Source: Rahnella rivi (GTDB lineage Bacteria; Pseudomonadota; Gammaproteobacteria; Enterobacterales; Enterobacteriaceae). Taken from it: a DNA stretch of 64,000 nt. The translations under genes were made by a program, and so were the position numbers. The notes beneath the pieces are model-generated. The model worked only from the letters and a program-made list of their open reading frames with translations, made no database searches and was not told the DNA's origin. The stretch spans positions 1 through 64,000 of the forward strand of contig NZ_JAFMOX010000050.1 of NCBI RefSeq assembly GCF_019049655.1, read 5' to 3'. Below, piece after piece: positions 43,876 through 53,007 of this stretch; the first letter of the stretch is position 1, and the number at the start of each line of letters is the position of its first letter.

Positions 43876-46368
43876 TTACAGTACGCAGATATTTCTTTGC
43901 GACTCCGACGGGTTAGTAACTTTACATTTCTGCTGTTTTTCATCTTGCGTATATTTCACAAAAATAAACTTCGGCAAAACGTCAGCTTTGATATACATCT
44001 GGCTGCCCTGGGAAACATATCCCAGCGCTGCATTTTTTTTATCGAGCAGTTCAGCGCCAAAAGGTAAAGGTTGCCCGTCGCTCTTGTACGCCTCAATAAC
44101 AAAGACCTTTCGGGTATCGGTATTGTATTTCACATAACTGATACTTCCTGCCCAGGGAGCTACGTGGCGAATATTGCCTTTCACTTCCGCATCGGCATCA
44201 TTATTTTCCAGCCGGAAATTATTCATACGATAAGGCGCCGCATACGGATAAAGTACCTTGCCGCTTTTATTGGTTTTCATCGCCGGATTACCATTGACCA
44301 CCGCGTTAGCCACGCCGGGCGAATCCAGAATAACAAACGTCGTTCCGCTGGATCCGGAGGTCAGTAAACCGCCGCTCCATAACACCGCGCTGCCGCTGGC
44401 ACCAAAGCCTGCCTGACGGTAGTCGTTTGATTCACTGTAATTCCCGGTCAGTTTCACCGCCGAGGTGCGCATCGCCCCCCAGGCGTTAAGGGTGGAGGTG
44501 CGGTTGGTGTTATCGTCGGCCATACTCAGGTTGTAATCGACGTTGTCCGTCGAGCCGTTGAGCCCGATGTCGCTGTTCGCATATTTGCCGTCTTTCATAC
44601 CGCTGCGGGTCACCAGGCTGGCATTGGTATCAAATATTTTCAGCGGGATAGTAATCGACAGATCGATGCGATTTTCATCCTGGCTTCTGCTCCTGCCATA
44701 ATGACTTTCGTCATACTGGTTGCTGGAATCGTCCGCATCATATTCATAATGTGTCCGCCGCGCGGAAATACTCCAGCTGATATCACGCCAGAGATTACTG
44801 TAAGTCAGGCTGTACTGCCGCGTGGACTGATTGCTATTCCAGTAATCACGCCAGTAAGCATCAAGCGCAATACGACCCCAGCCATCATCAAGGGTTTGAT
44901 CAAGGCTGATACTGTAGGTCTTTTTACTTCTTTTATAACCTGACGTGCTGTTATCTTGTTGAATGAGCCGGTTGATATAAACGAAGTCATTAAAAGATAA
45001 ATATTCGGCAGAATTATAATAATAACTGGCGATACTGATGTTGGTTTTGGTCGGCAAATAGCGGCTCCACGAAAACTTAATTCGCTGACCGTCTGACGAC
45101 TGACCATTTTTCAGCGTTGCCGAGGCCCGCTCAATATTGGATGACACAGAACCTAAATACGGCACGCTGACGGCTGCGCCCGCCAATAATGACTGGTAAT
45201 CATTATTCAGCGTGGCCCCGCCGTACACTGACAGATAGTTATTCACCCCATAGGAATAACTCCCCTGCACAAATTCGGGGTGAAAATCGACATTACTGAT
45301 TTGCACCTTACCGGCATTCAGCATCCACTCCGAGGAGCCAGGGCGCAGCATGTCGCTGACCGTCGAAAACGGCACGATAAAACTTTCTGTCGAGCCACCG
45401 GCGTTGACAACATCGACCTGAAAATCGCTTCGCGAACCGGTAGGCATCAGATCTTCAATGGAAAACGGGCCGGCCGGCACGTTGACCTGATGAATGATCT
45501 GTCCATTCTGATAAATTTTGACCACAGCATTACTGTTAGCCATACCCCGGATAACCGGCATATAGGTGCGGTAACTGTCCGGGTACATGCGCAAATCTTG
45601 CCTGAGGCTCACGCCGCGAAAACGCATGTTGTCGAACCACGGCGATTCGGTATAGCTGTCCCCCACCCTCAGCAACGCGTTCATCCCCGGCAAAGGGCGC
45701 TCGAGGTAACGGGTGCTGTTCGTCCAGTAGCCACTTTTATTGCTGCGGTTACGCTGAAAGGTCGAGTTATCCAGCAACGACCAGCCCGCCAGATTCAGAC
45801 CGCTTCTCATTGAGAGATAAATATTATCGGCATCGCTCACATCGTCTTTGCGGTGTGAGTTGTAATAACTGAAGTTGTAGCTGGTGTAAGCCCCGTTAAT
45901 GCCCGGATCCCACATTTCTGGCGCCACCCAGCGCTGATCTTTGCTGATCACAAAAGCCTGAGGAATAACCAGGTTCAGTTCCATTTTACCGGTATTTAAT
46001 GTCGTGCTGCCGCCGTGTAAAAAGGTGCTGGCGGGCAACCATTCTTCTGTTGTGTCCTTCATTTCCGCCGGTTTCTTGACCAGCAAAGAGCCGAAAACGT
46101 CCGGCTTCATAAAAATGTTGTTCTTTTCATCCACCTTGACGGGGAATTTTCCTCGCCATGCGCCGTTAACCGACACATCCAGATCGTAAATACCGGCGGA
46201 GATGACCTTACTGCCGCTGCTCCAGTCGGCGCTGCCGATATCGCCCATTAAAAAGCTGCTGTTAAAAGCAGCGGCGTGCCCCTGTTGGGAATATAGCGCG
46301 GCTAAAAGTGCGTAAACGAGTTTTGACTTATTGAATACTCCAGAAATGGTGACTGACTTCCCGTTCAT
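43876..46368 (-). CDS. Fimbrial outer-membrane usher (operon 2)
   Basis: An 830-residue usher with the signal region (LVYALLAALYSQQGHAAAFN), N-terminal domain, plug (MPVIRGMANSNAVVKIYQNG, then PAGPFSIEDLMPTG), barrel and C-terminal domains ending with a cysteine pair (QQKCKVTNPSESQRNICVL). It is clearly different in sequence from the usher at 35012, so the two systems are not recent duplicates. Confidence 0.94.
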   Translation of the reverse strand: MNGKSVTISGVFNKSKLVYALLAALYSQQGHAAAFNSSFLMGDIGSADWSSGSKVISAGIYDLDVSVNGAWRGKFPVKVDEKNNIFMKPDVFGSLLVKKPAEMKDTTEEWLPASTFLHGGSTTLNTGKMELNLVIPQAFVISKDQRWVAPEMWDPGINGAYTSYNFSYYNSHRKDDVSDADNIYLSMRSGLNLAGWSLLDNSTFQRNRSNKSGYWTNSTRYLERPLPGMNALLRVGDSYTESPWFDNMRFRGVSLRQDLRMYPDSYRTYMPVIRGMANSNAVVKIYQNGQIIHQVNVPAGPFSIEDLMPTGSRSDFQVDVVNAGGSTESFIVPFSTVSDMLRPGSSEWMLNAGKVQISNVDFHPEFVQGSYSYGVNNYLSVYGGATLNNDYQSLLAGAAVSVPYLGSVSSNIERASATLKNGQSSDGQRIKFSWSRYLPTKTNISIASYYYNSAEYLSFNDFVYINRLIQQDNSTSGYKRSKKTYSISLDQTLDDGWGRIALDAYWRDYWNSNQSTRQYSLTYSNLWRDISWSISARRTHYEYDADDSSNQYDESHYGRSRSQDENRIDLSITIPLKIFDTNASLVTRSGMKDGKYANSDIGLNGSTDNVDYNLSMADDNTNRTSTLNAWGAMRTSAVKLTGNYSESNDYRQAGFGASGSAVLWSGGLLTSGSSGTTFVILDSPGVANAVVNGNPAMKTNKSGKVLYPYAAPYRMNNFRLENNDADAEVKGNIRHVAPWAGSISYVKYNTDTRKVFVIEAYKSDGQPLPFGAELLDKKNAALGYVSQGSQMYIKADVLPKFIFVKYTQDEKQQKCKVTNPSESQRNICVL

Positions 46369-46385
46369 AATCCAATCCTAACAAA

Positions 46386-47117
46386 TCATTTATACTCAAC
46401 AACAAAGGGAACCCGGCTGCCGTAATCGTCCACATGCACCATCTGATATTTCCCTGGTGTCGCTGGCATCTTATTAATAGGCTGGCAACTGAAAGGAGAA
46501 AGCGTCATTGCGCCGTCAAGCAGATTCCCTTTTATATTGTTCTGTACGGTCCGGCTTTTCCCATCCCATTTCATGACCTGCGAAACGGTGACGTAATAAG
46601 GCGTCGGATTATCAGCACATAACTTGCCATTTCCTGAACGCTTAAGGCTGACAAGATCAGAGATTTTATCAGCTGATATTTTTAATGATGCCGGGCGCCA
46701 GAAAAGCTTAATTCGGTTTCTGATCGCGACCTGGAGATAGTTTCCATTATCTGCGGCATTCTCAGGTTCAGGCGGAACGTCAATAACGTTCAGCCAGAAC
46801 AGACTTTCACGGTCTTTAGGTAATGCTTCTGACAACGTATTTTTACTGATGCGTAATGTCTGTCCGTCATTGGCATTAATTTTCACAACCGGCGGGCTGA
46901 TCATGAACGGCGTATTTAATTCTTCAGGTTTAGCCTCCGCCCTGCCGTCATCGATCCAGGATTGGACAAGATGTGTATTCTTGCTTTTATTCACCAGCTG
47001 GACAGAGACACTTTTCGATTCAGAAGGAAATATAACGCGCGTGGAATTAAGCACGACGCTGGCTGTAGAAGAGAAACAAATAAAAGACAAAACAGCAAAA
47101 AGAGAGATATTCCTCAC
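46386..47117 (-). CDS. Fimbrial periplasmic chaperone (operon 2)
   Basis: A 243-residue PapD-type chaperone with signal peptide (ending TAS, about residue 19), LNSTRVIFPSESKSVSVQL, the G1-type segment FMISPPVVKINA, and LFWLNVIDVPPEPE. It lies between the major subunit and usher genes. The subunit gene upstream ends with a terminator-like hairpin, so chaperone and usher are probably made at lower levels. Confidence 0.93.
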   Translation of the reverse strand: MRNISLFAVLSFICFSSTASVVLNSTRVIFPSESKSVSVQLVNKSKNTHLVQSWIDDGRAEAKPEELNTPFMISPPVVKINANDGQTLRISKNTLSEALPKDRESLFWLNVIDVPPEPENAADNGNYLQVAIRNRIKLFWRPASLKISADKISDLVSLKRSGNGKLCADNPTPYYVTVSQVMKWDGKSRTVQNNIKGNLLDGAMTLSPFSCQPINKMPATPGKYQMVHVDDYGSRVPFVVEYK

Positions 47118-47143
47118 AACTAACCCCGGTGAAAACTGGCATT

Positions 47144-47171
47144 AAAAAAAGGAGGGTGCATGACACCCTCC
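47144..47171 (-). terminator. Internal terminator/attenuator between major subunit and chaperone genes
   Basis: On the - strand GGAGGGTG-TCATG-CACCCTCC is followed by seven T, 8 bp past the subunit stop. Partial termination here would give excess subunit mRNA. Confidence 0.88.
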
Positions 47172-47178
47172 GTATTCA

Positions 47179-47793
47179 TTACTCGTAGGTGAACATATAA
47201 GTTGCTGTGGTCACAACGGTACCGACAGAAGCGCTTGCGCCGCCATAGTTGTAGTAGTTTGCATAAAGAGTGATATCACCCTCTGCGCCATTGTCGAATA
47301 CTGTGCCAGCAGTGCCATCAGTAGTAGTGGCAGAGGTTGATAAACCCGTAGAGATGTAGTTAGCCAAATCTACGGCGGTGCTGCCATCAGTGGTCAGGGT
47401 AATACCCACGCCTGACGCTGTACCTGTTTCATTTTTCAGGTAAGTAGAATCATCAGAAACATTAGCGCCTGACACTTTCATTTTTAATTGCTGAGCCACT
47501 GTGCTTGTTGCATCAAAACCAGTACAGCCGCTTACAGCCATAGTGAAAGGTGTGGAACCTGCAGTCACGACACCGGCGGTATTGCTTAAATCAGTCAGCG
47601 CGATAGGCGCCAGGTTCACTGTGAAATCTGAACCGTTATTTGTGGTAACATTACAGGTCGCATCACTGACTGCGCCGCTGAAAGTAATTTTACCCCCTCC
47701 TACTGATTCAGTAGTAGCAGCGAATGCAGAACCCATTGTCAGTGCACCAGCAAATGCAGCAGAAACAACCAAACTCAGTTTTTTAATATTCAT
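47179..47793 (-). CDS. Fimbrial major subunit (operon 2)
   Basis: A 204-residue pilin. Signal peptide MNIKKLSLVVSAAFAGALTM up to AFA, then the donor-strand region (GGGKITFSGAVSDATCNVTT), a cysteine pair (DATCNV, VSGCTGF), glycine and threonine rich loops, and the C-terminal strand ending TATYMFTYE. I place the start at 47793 with AGAGA upstream. It is the first gene of operon 2 and is likely transcribed from the 690-bp region to its right. Confidence 0.92.
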   Translation of the reverse strand: MNIKKLSLVVSAAFAGALTMGSAFAATTESVGGGKITFSGAVSDATCNVTTNNGSDFTVNLAPIALTDLSNTAGVVTAGSTPFTMAVSGCTGFDATSTVAQQLKMKVSGANVSDDSTYLKNETGTASGVGITLTTDGSTAVDLANYISTGLSTSATTTDGTAGTVFDNGAEGDITLYANYYNYGGASASVGTVVTTATYMFTYE

Positions 47794-48445
47794 AAGAATC
47801 TCTCGAAAAATAACATCCATTTAAAGTAAATCCCGGCAATGCAGAAGAATTCAATTAAGCGATATAAGAAGTTCTCCCTGCCGAGCCATTACATTCTTGT
47901 TTTATTCCCTTGCTAAGGAAAGGGTTAAAAACAATCCGTCATTTAGAGAAATACTCCACAATTTGTTACTGAATTGGATTTACATACTGCCTTATTGTTA
48001 ATTTGTGGTGATTAATTTCAGGATAAGATGATTTTTCGGTGTAAATGAAAATGCTAATTATGTTGTGTTATTTGCATCATCTGACCGCCAATGTTTAATT
48101 ATTGTTAATTTTAGTGACTTGTTTTGTTTTCCTGACAACTTAAAGCGCATTATTTTTGTGATTATCTTCATCGTCCGGAATTAAACGTTTAGCCCGCTGC
48201 AAAATCCGCTTCTAAGAATAATCTCACCGAAGTCAGCTTATCACCTAATATGAGGCACTTGTTAAACGAACCAAATACAAGAGGCCATAAGAATAGTGCT
48301 TTTCGGTATTTGTTAATGGAGGTGTTTTCAGAACGAAGGGTAATTCACTGTGACCATGGAAATGGCGTGCAACTGGGGCTGTACGAAGAGAATGTTATTT
48401 AATAAAATGATGACTTTGTCCGGACGAGATATATTGGCAGGAAAT
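47794..48445. other. Long AT-rich upstream region of fimbrial operon 2
   Basis: About 650 bp without a gene. I looked for fim-switch-like inverted repeats and found none. Such long AT-rich leaders commonly bind H-NS and several regulators. No specific site is assigned. Confidence 0.5.
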
Positions 48446-48475
48446 AAAAAAAACGTCATTCATAATGAAAGACGT
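48446..48475 (-). terminator. Intrinsic terminator of the LuxR-type gene
   Basis: On the - strand ACGTCTTTC and GAATGACGT form a stem with one internal mismatch, followed by eight T, 11 bp past the stop. Confidence 0.78.
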
Positions 48476-48486
48476 AAAGGTAGTGA

Positions 48487-49134
48487 TTATATGTGTAAAC
48501 CGGGATAGATAAGGCAGTCTGATTTTCTGGTGAGGTTGAATCTCAGCAAGACATACAGTTCCTGATCGCTTTTGATGTTAAAGTTTCTCATTATCTTGAG
48601 TTTGTGCGAATACACCGTTTTGGTATCACACCCTAAATCTCCGGCCATTTTTTTGACCGAACAGCCGGAAAGGTACAAATGACTGAAATAGGATTGCTGG
48701 GGTGTGAGCGTCAGCTGTTTACAATGAAAGCAGTTCTTATTCTGAAACGTGAATTCATGTTGTTCCTCATTGCTGATTTTGTCGAACATCTGACTGACTT
48801 GTGCAACAGAGTTTTTAAGGGACAGGGTCTGCATCCCGGCATGACAATACAGAGAAGTCGTTGTAACCGGATCATCAGAGTCACGTTCAAGTCCGATAAC
48901 GATACTGTCTGGCTTTCGTATTTTATGCAGGGTATTACAGATGGAATTTCTGCCACATGAAATATTCATCACGATCACATCCGCTTTGCTGGCTTCATTC
49001 AGTTCGCCATCCTCAATATGAACTACTGAGGTTTCCCGTAATGTCAGACGGCTCAGGATTTCTGCCAGCCCGGTTGAAAAGTAGATATTATTGTAGTTTA
49101 TGACAGCAATAGATAATGGGGCAACTTCCGACAT
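48487..49134 (-). CDS. LuxR-type (GerE HTH) regulator, probably of fimbrial operon 2
   Basis: A 215-residue protein with a degenerate receiver-like N-terminal domain and a C-terminal helix-turn-helix (LTLTPQQSYFSHLYLSG, then CSVKKMAGDLGCDTKTVYSH). The receiver lacks a clear phosphoacceptor setting, and a CxxC (NCFHCKQ) sits in the linker. It is one of several regulators around fimbrial operon 2 and resembles the fimbrial regulator type MrkI/FimW. AAGGTGG precedes the ATG at 49134. Confidence 0.78.
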   Translation of the reverse strand: MSEVAPLSIAVINYNNIYFSTGLAEILSRLTLRETSVVHIEDGELNEASKADVIVMNISCGRNSICNTLHKIRKPDSIVIGLERDSDDPVTTTSLYCHAGMQTLSLKNSVAQVSQMFDKISNEEQHEFTFQNKNCFHCKQLTLTPQQSYFSHLYLSGCSVKKMAGDLGCDTKTVYSHKLKIMRNFNIKSDQELYVLLRFNLTRKSDCLIYPGLHI

Positions 49135-49413
49135 TCTGACCACCTTCAGGTATAAAAGACTGACAGTAAAAACATAAGGCTACACTGTGGGCGAATTGCT
49201 TCTCATTTAAATAACACCCGGACAGTAACATGAATATAACAGCCTATATCCGCCCGACAACGTGAATAGCCTTCGCTGTGCCAGATAACAGGATTCATTT
49301 ACACCTTCATGTTAATAAGTGATTAAATAAAAACCATTTATTGATGAATAAATAACATCTACTCCTGAATGGTGAGCCATATTATCCGGTTGTTATGCGT
49401 TAACTGTGGAATA

Positions 49414-50523
49414 TCAAAACACCGGCAATGCCTTCGCGTTAATATAGCTGGCAAGAGCCTCCACGATACCGGCGTCCAGACAGCCGGAATTTGCGCTTTC
49501 CTGCATGATCTTCATACTTTGTTCATGCGACAAAGCAGAGCGGTAACAACGGTTTTCACGCAGCGCGGCGTAATTGTCCGCCACGGCAATAATACGCGGA
49601 CCTAAATCAAGCTGCGGTGAACGCAGATGAAACGGATAGCCGGAACCGTTTGGCCGCTCATGGTGGAAGCTGGCCATCTGCATGATGTCGTGCATACCGT
49701 CGATACGGGAAAGGATTTTACAGGTGAACTGTGGGTGTACTTTTATCTGCCTCATTTCGAATTCTGTCAGCGGCTGCTTTTTGCCAAGCAACGCGGCAGG
49801 CAGTGCCAGTTTACCTAAATCATGCAACATCGCTGCAATGCGGACACGGGTTATGCCTTTTTTCGAAAATCCGTACAACTCAGCCAGGGTGGCGCTGTAA
49901 CCGGCAACGGAGAATGAATGCGCACACCCCTGATGACAGTGGCTGTCAATGACCTGCGCCAGCAGCGAAGACAGCGTTAATAACTCGTCATCATTAAGGT
50001 GATGGTCTGGCAGCGGCGACAGCGTTTGCAGGGTTTCGGGCAGTTTTACAGAAACATGGATTTTCCAGAACTCACTGTCCAGGCTCAGTTCACGCAGAGC
50101 AATCGCATCATCGAGGGAGTAGCGTGAGCCGATAGCATCACACAAAGTTTCGATAGCCTGCGCCGGGTAATAGCCGCGCGGATACTGGTTTAAGGTGAGT
50201 AAATCCAGCGAGTCGGCCAGATCCAGCAAACGGTTTTCCGGGTGATGGGGATTATCTCCGGTGATCAGATCTGCGCAGTCAGCCAGCAACGCCGTATTTT
50301 TAATCCGCGCGTGGCAGTCAACCGGGGAATGCCGCCCTCTTCCCATTTCGCGCAACAGTGCGGCGACAAACACGCGTCGTTGTGACAGTGGGCTAAGATG
50401 ACGATGAAGGGCAATACTGAGCGCAATCCAGGCGCGGCGCGCACCGCGATTGCCCTTTTCCGGATCCAGAAGGTCAAGTGCAGCAGAAAAACCAAGCAGA
50501 AACTGAGTGAAGGTGGTGTACAA
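49414..50523 (-). CDS. HD-GYP domain protein, putative cyclic-di-GMP phosphodiesterase
   Basis: A 369-residue protein with two HD-type halves. The N-terminal half is degenerate (ALLREMG at about 56 replaces ALLHDIG). The C-terminal half is a HD-GYP domain: AMLHDLGKLALP (His234, Asp235), VHPQFTCKIL, HHERPNGSGYP (287-297) and VADNYAALRENRCYRSALS. The usual HHExxDGxGYP has Asp where this has Asn, and the usual D-x-Y-D-A-L has Ala in place of Asp, so activity is uncertain. The metal ligands HD and HH are kept. It lies between the fimbrial LuxR-type regulator and a divergent ToxR-like gene, which suggests c-di-GMP input into fimbriation. Confidence 0.85.
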   Translation of the reverse strand: MYTTFTQFLLGFSAALDLLDPEKGNRGARRAWIALSIALHRHLSPLSQRRVFVAALLREMGRGRHSPVDCHARIKNTALLADCADLITGDNPHHPENRLLDLADSLDLLTLNQYPRGYYPAQAIETLCDAIGSRYSLDDAIALRELSLDSEFWKIHVSVKLPETLQTLSPLPDHHLNDDELLTLSSLLAQVIDSHCHQGCAHSFSVAGYSATLAELYGFSKKGITRVRIAAMLHDLGKLALPAALLGKKQPLTEFEMRQIKVHPQFTCKILSRIDGMHDIMQMASFHHERPNGSGYPFHLRSPQLDLGPRIIAVADNYAALRENRCYRSALSHEQSMKIMQESANSGCLDAGIVEALASYINAKALPVF

Positions 50524-50834
50524 GAAAAACTCCCCTGCAGGGAGCGGTCAGGGTTTCAACCTCGTAAGCCTGCGGATAAATGAACGATACCTACAGGGAA
50601 ACGTAATTTATCATGGCAGACAATTTAATTATAAAAGCATCGTATATATAGGTTTTTATCTCGCTAAAATTCAAATTTAAAGCGAATAAAATCAGATGTG
50701 TTATACCAAAATGATTCACCGTCAAAACATCCGCAGGGATGACCGGAGGAAGATCTGGCTTTTTCAACCCGGATCTCAGACGGAATTGTTTTTACACGTT
50801 TTACCAGGGCTTTACTGATATTAAACAGGGTCAG
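50524..50834. other. Divergent intergenic region
   Basis: Between the HD-GYP gene and the ToxR-like gene. It is AT-rich in its middle; I see no specific site. Confidence 0.4.
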
Positions 50835-51611
50835 ATGAAATATCTTATTGATAATACAATAGAATTTAATACCGATGACGGCACGCTGTTCTACCCCGCC
50901 AGCCAGGATGTGATCAGGTTAACCTTACCTGCCGCCCGTTTGCTGGAAGAGTTCCTGTCCTCCGGCGGGCATGAGCTGACGCGCGAGTATCTGCTGGAAA
51001 ACGTCTGGGATAAGTATGGATTGCAGGCTTCAGGCAGCAATCTGAACCAGTACGTCAGCATTCTGCGGCGCAGCCTGGCAACCTTTGAATGCAACGAACT
51101 CATCATTACGCTGCCAAAAGTCGGCTTTAAACTGAATACTGCGGTGAACGTCACAGCGCTTCCTTCTGCGCCAGCAGAGAAGTTCGCCGTGATGACAGAG
51201 CCAGAAATCACGGCGGGTCGGCCACAACCGCCCGCGAGATCTCTGTGGCGAAAAGCGTTGCCCGGCCTGATATTTCTGCTGGCGGTCAGCGCGGGTGCTG
51301 CGCTGGTGTGGGAATACATTGATGCCACCAACGGCGTGACTGAAATCAGACGGCCTGAGATCGGCTGTGAAATCCTCTATCTGAAAGATATCCCCGCAGA
51401 CGAAGAGACGCAGGTGGTTGCACAGGTGAGTCACGTGATGAAAGAGAATCATCTGACCTGTAACAACGAAAACATCATTATCTACAGCAGTGAGCTTTCC
51501 TCTTCTTCGAAAAATAATGCCAGAACCTTACTTTCCCTGTGTTCGACAGGTAAGAAGAAAGAAATTCTTTCCTGTGACAACTTCTATCATTACTCGTGGA
51601 TCAGACCATGA
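50835..51611 (+). CDS. ToxR/CadC/MarT-like membrane-bound transcriptional regulator
   Basis: A 258-residue single-pass regulator. The N-terminal OmpR-type winged helix (LTREYLLENVWDKYGLQASG, then SNLNQYVSILRRSL and LITLPKVGFKL) is followed by a linker, one transmembrane helix at about residues 160-180 (LPGLIFLLAVSAGAALVW) and a short periplasmic domain with two or more cysteines. Such proteins act at the membrane, as ToxR, CadC and MarT do. Its stop overlaps the start of a FidL-like gene (ATGA), the same pairing as marT-fidL. It probably controls nearby fimbrial genes. Confidence 0.85.
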   Translation: MKYLIDNTIEFNTDDGTLFYPASQDVIRLTLPAARLLEEFLSSGGHELTREYLLENVWDKYGLQASGSNLNQYVSILRRSLATFECNELIITLPKVGFKLNTAVNVTALPSAPAEKFAVMTEPEITAGRPQPPARSLWRKALPGLIFLLAVSAGAALVWEYIDATNGVTEIRRPEIGCEILYLKDIPADEETQVVAQVSHVMKENHLTCNNENIIIYSSELSSSSKNNARTLLSLCSTGKKKEILSCDNFYHYSWIRP

Positions 51612-52099
51612 TCGTCATTAAGAAATCGAAATTCTATCTCGCCACTTTCGTCATTCTCGCGTCAGCCGCTGCCTTCCTGTTCTTTCCCGCCCGGGAGGCA
51701 ATCGAGCCACTGAAATGCAAAGCGTTTGCCAGGGTTAAAATGGATATCGGCCAGGATCAGCTGATCTTCTCCGTGATAGAAAGCGTGCAGTTTTACGATA
51801 AAAATAAAGGCATTATTCAGTACGAGGGGGACGTCACATCCGCAGGGAAATCCACCTACCTCGCCCGCACGGTTTACCTCAGTCACGGCGTAAAAACCGA
51901 CAAAAACACCTATCTTTTTACCGTCGACAAAGTGACAGCGTCACCTCTTAGCAATACCCCGGATTCCGACTTTAACCAGATGTGGCTGGAAAACAGCGGC
52001 GATAATGCCTCGATTGATATTGGCGTGAAGAAAATTCGCGACCAGGCATACGTGATCAGCAGTACCTATTCTCCGCAATTTGTCTGCGCAGCGTACTGA
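51608..52099 (+). CDS. FidL-like membrane protein, partner of the ToxR-like regulator
   Basis: A 163-residue protein with one N-terminal membrane helix (FYLATFVILASAAAFLFF, about residues 9-26) and a periplasmic domain with CKAFARVKMD and a C-terminal FVCAAY. It overlaps the regulator stop by 4 bp. The position and topology match FidL-like proteins that follow MarT/ToxR-type regulators and are thought to modulate them. Confidence 0.72.
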   Translation: MIVIKKSKFYLATFVILASAAAFLFFPAREAIEPLKCKAFARVKMDIGQDQLIFSVIESVQFYDKNKGIIQYEGDVTSAGKSTYLARTVYLSHGVKTDKNTYLFTVDKVTASPLSNTPDSDFNQMWLENSGDNASIDIGVKKIRDQAYVISSTYSPQFVCAAY

Positions 52100-52296
52100 T
52101 GCGGACGCGCCTAAACAGCATAAAAATATGCATGGTGATTAATTACCCCTATAAAAACCTATATGCGCGGTCATTTCAGATATAAATTGATGGGCAAGGT
52201 CGTCTGACGTTTCATACCCCCTGACAAAATGTCTTTCGACCTGCAAGCAGTTTCGGCGTTAGCCGCAGCTTGCTCATTACATAATTAGGTAAACAA

Positions 52297-52863
52297 ATGC
52301 GTAGCAACAAAATTAAATCAGCCATCGCGGCAAGTGCTTTAGTGGTGATGATGGCGGCAGCCGGTCAGGCTCAGGCCCTTGAGCTGGGTGCCAAAGCAGG
52401 CAGTGATTTCACCGAACTGGATGTCGGCATGGGCCGTCAGACCTCCGGTTTATACCTCAGCGGAAACTGGGCTAAAGACACTAAAAATGGCCGTCAGGTT
52501 GGCGGTATTGGTGCAGGTTTTAATATTCCTGTTGGCCCGGCGATGATTAATCTGGGTGCAAAAAGCGTTTATTTGCAGGGCACCACATCTGATAACGAAG
52601 GCGTTGCGTTCCCGGTTGGCGGCGGTATCACGATCCCGTTCACTGACAGCCTGGCGTTTTACGGCGAAGGCTATGTCGCACCAGACGCGTTAAACAACAG
52701 TGTCAAAAGTTACATTGAAGCCGATGGCGGCCTGAGCTGGGTTCCGTTCCGTCCGCTGAAACTCAAAGCCGGTTATCGTTATGTCGGTATTGATGGCACG
52801 GCGGGTAATCCTAACGAACGCATTATCGACGGTGCGTATTTAGGTGCCGAGCTGGATTTCTGA
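52297..52863 (+). CDS. yfaZ: YfaZ-family outer-membrane protein
   Basis: A 188-residue outer-membrane beta-barrel of the YfaZ family. It has a signal peptide (ending AQA, about residue 27), alternating strands (GLYLSGNWAKDTKNGRQ, GIGAGFNIPVGPAMINLG) and a terminal aromatic in GAYLGAELDF, the signal for BAM assembly. Function is unknown; porin-like activity has been suggested. It is a single gene with a hairpin downstream. Confidence 0.9.
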   Translation: MRSNKIKSAIAASALVVMMAAAGQAQALELGAKAGSDFTELDVGMGRQTSGLYLSGNWAKDTKNGRQVGGIGAGFNIPVGPAMINLGAKSVYLQGTTSDNEGVAFPVGGGITIPFTDSLAFYGEGYVAPDALNNSVKSYIEADGGLSWVPFRPLKLKAGYRYVGIDGTAGNPNERIIDGAYLGAELDF

Positions 52864-52905
52864 TTGAAGGGCGTAATACGTAAAACGTCCACGCCATGAT
52901 CAGGC

Positions 52906-52940
52906 GAGCAGTCATTTTTTACTTCAAAGAATGACTGCTC
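52906..52940. terminator. Hairpin downstream of yfaZ
   Basis: An 11-bp perfect stem GAGCAGTCATT/AATGACTGCTC. There is no long T-run after it on the + strand, so terminator strength is uncertain. Confidence 0.5.
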
Positions 52941-53007
52941 TTGCCGTGAATACCGCTAACCCCGCCTTCCCCCTTTCTGAATCATGTCAGCCGCCATTCC
53001 GGTAGCG

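Noticed and set aside
47794..48486. Invertible promoter switch for fimbrial operon 2
   Set aside because: No inverted repeat pair of sufficient length was seen, and there is no recombinase gene nearby.
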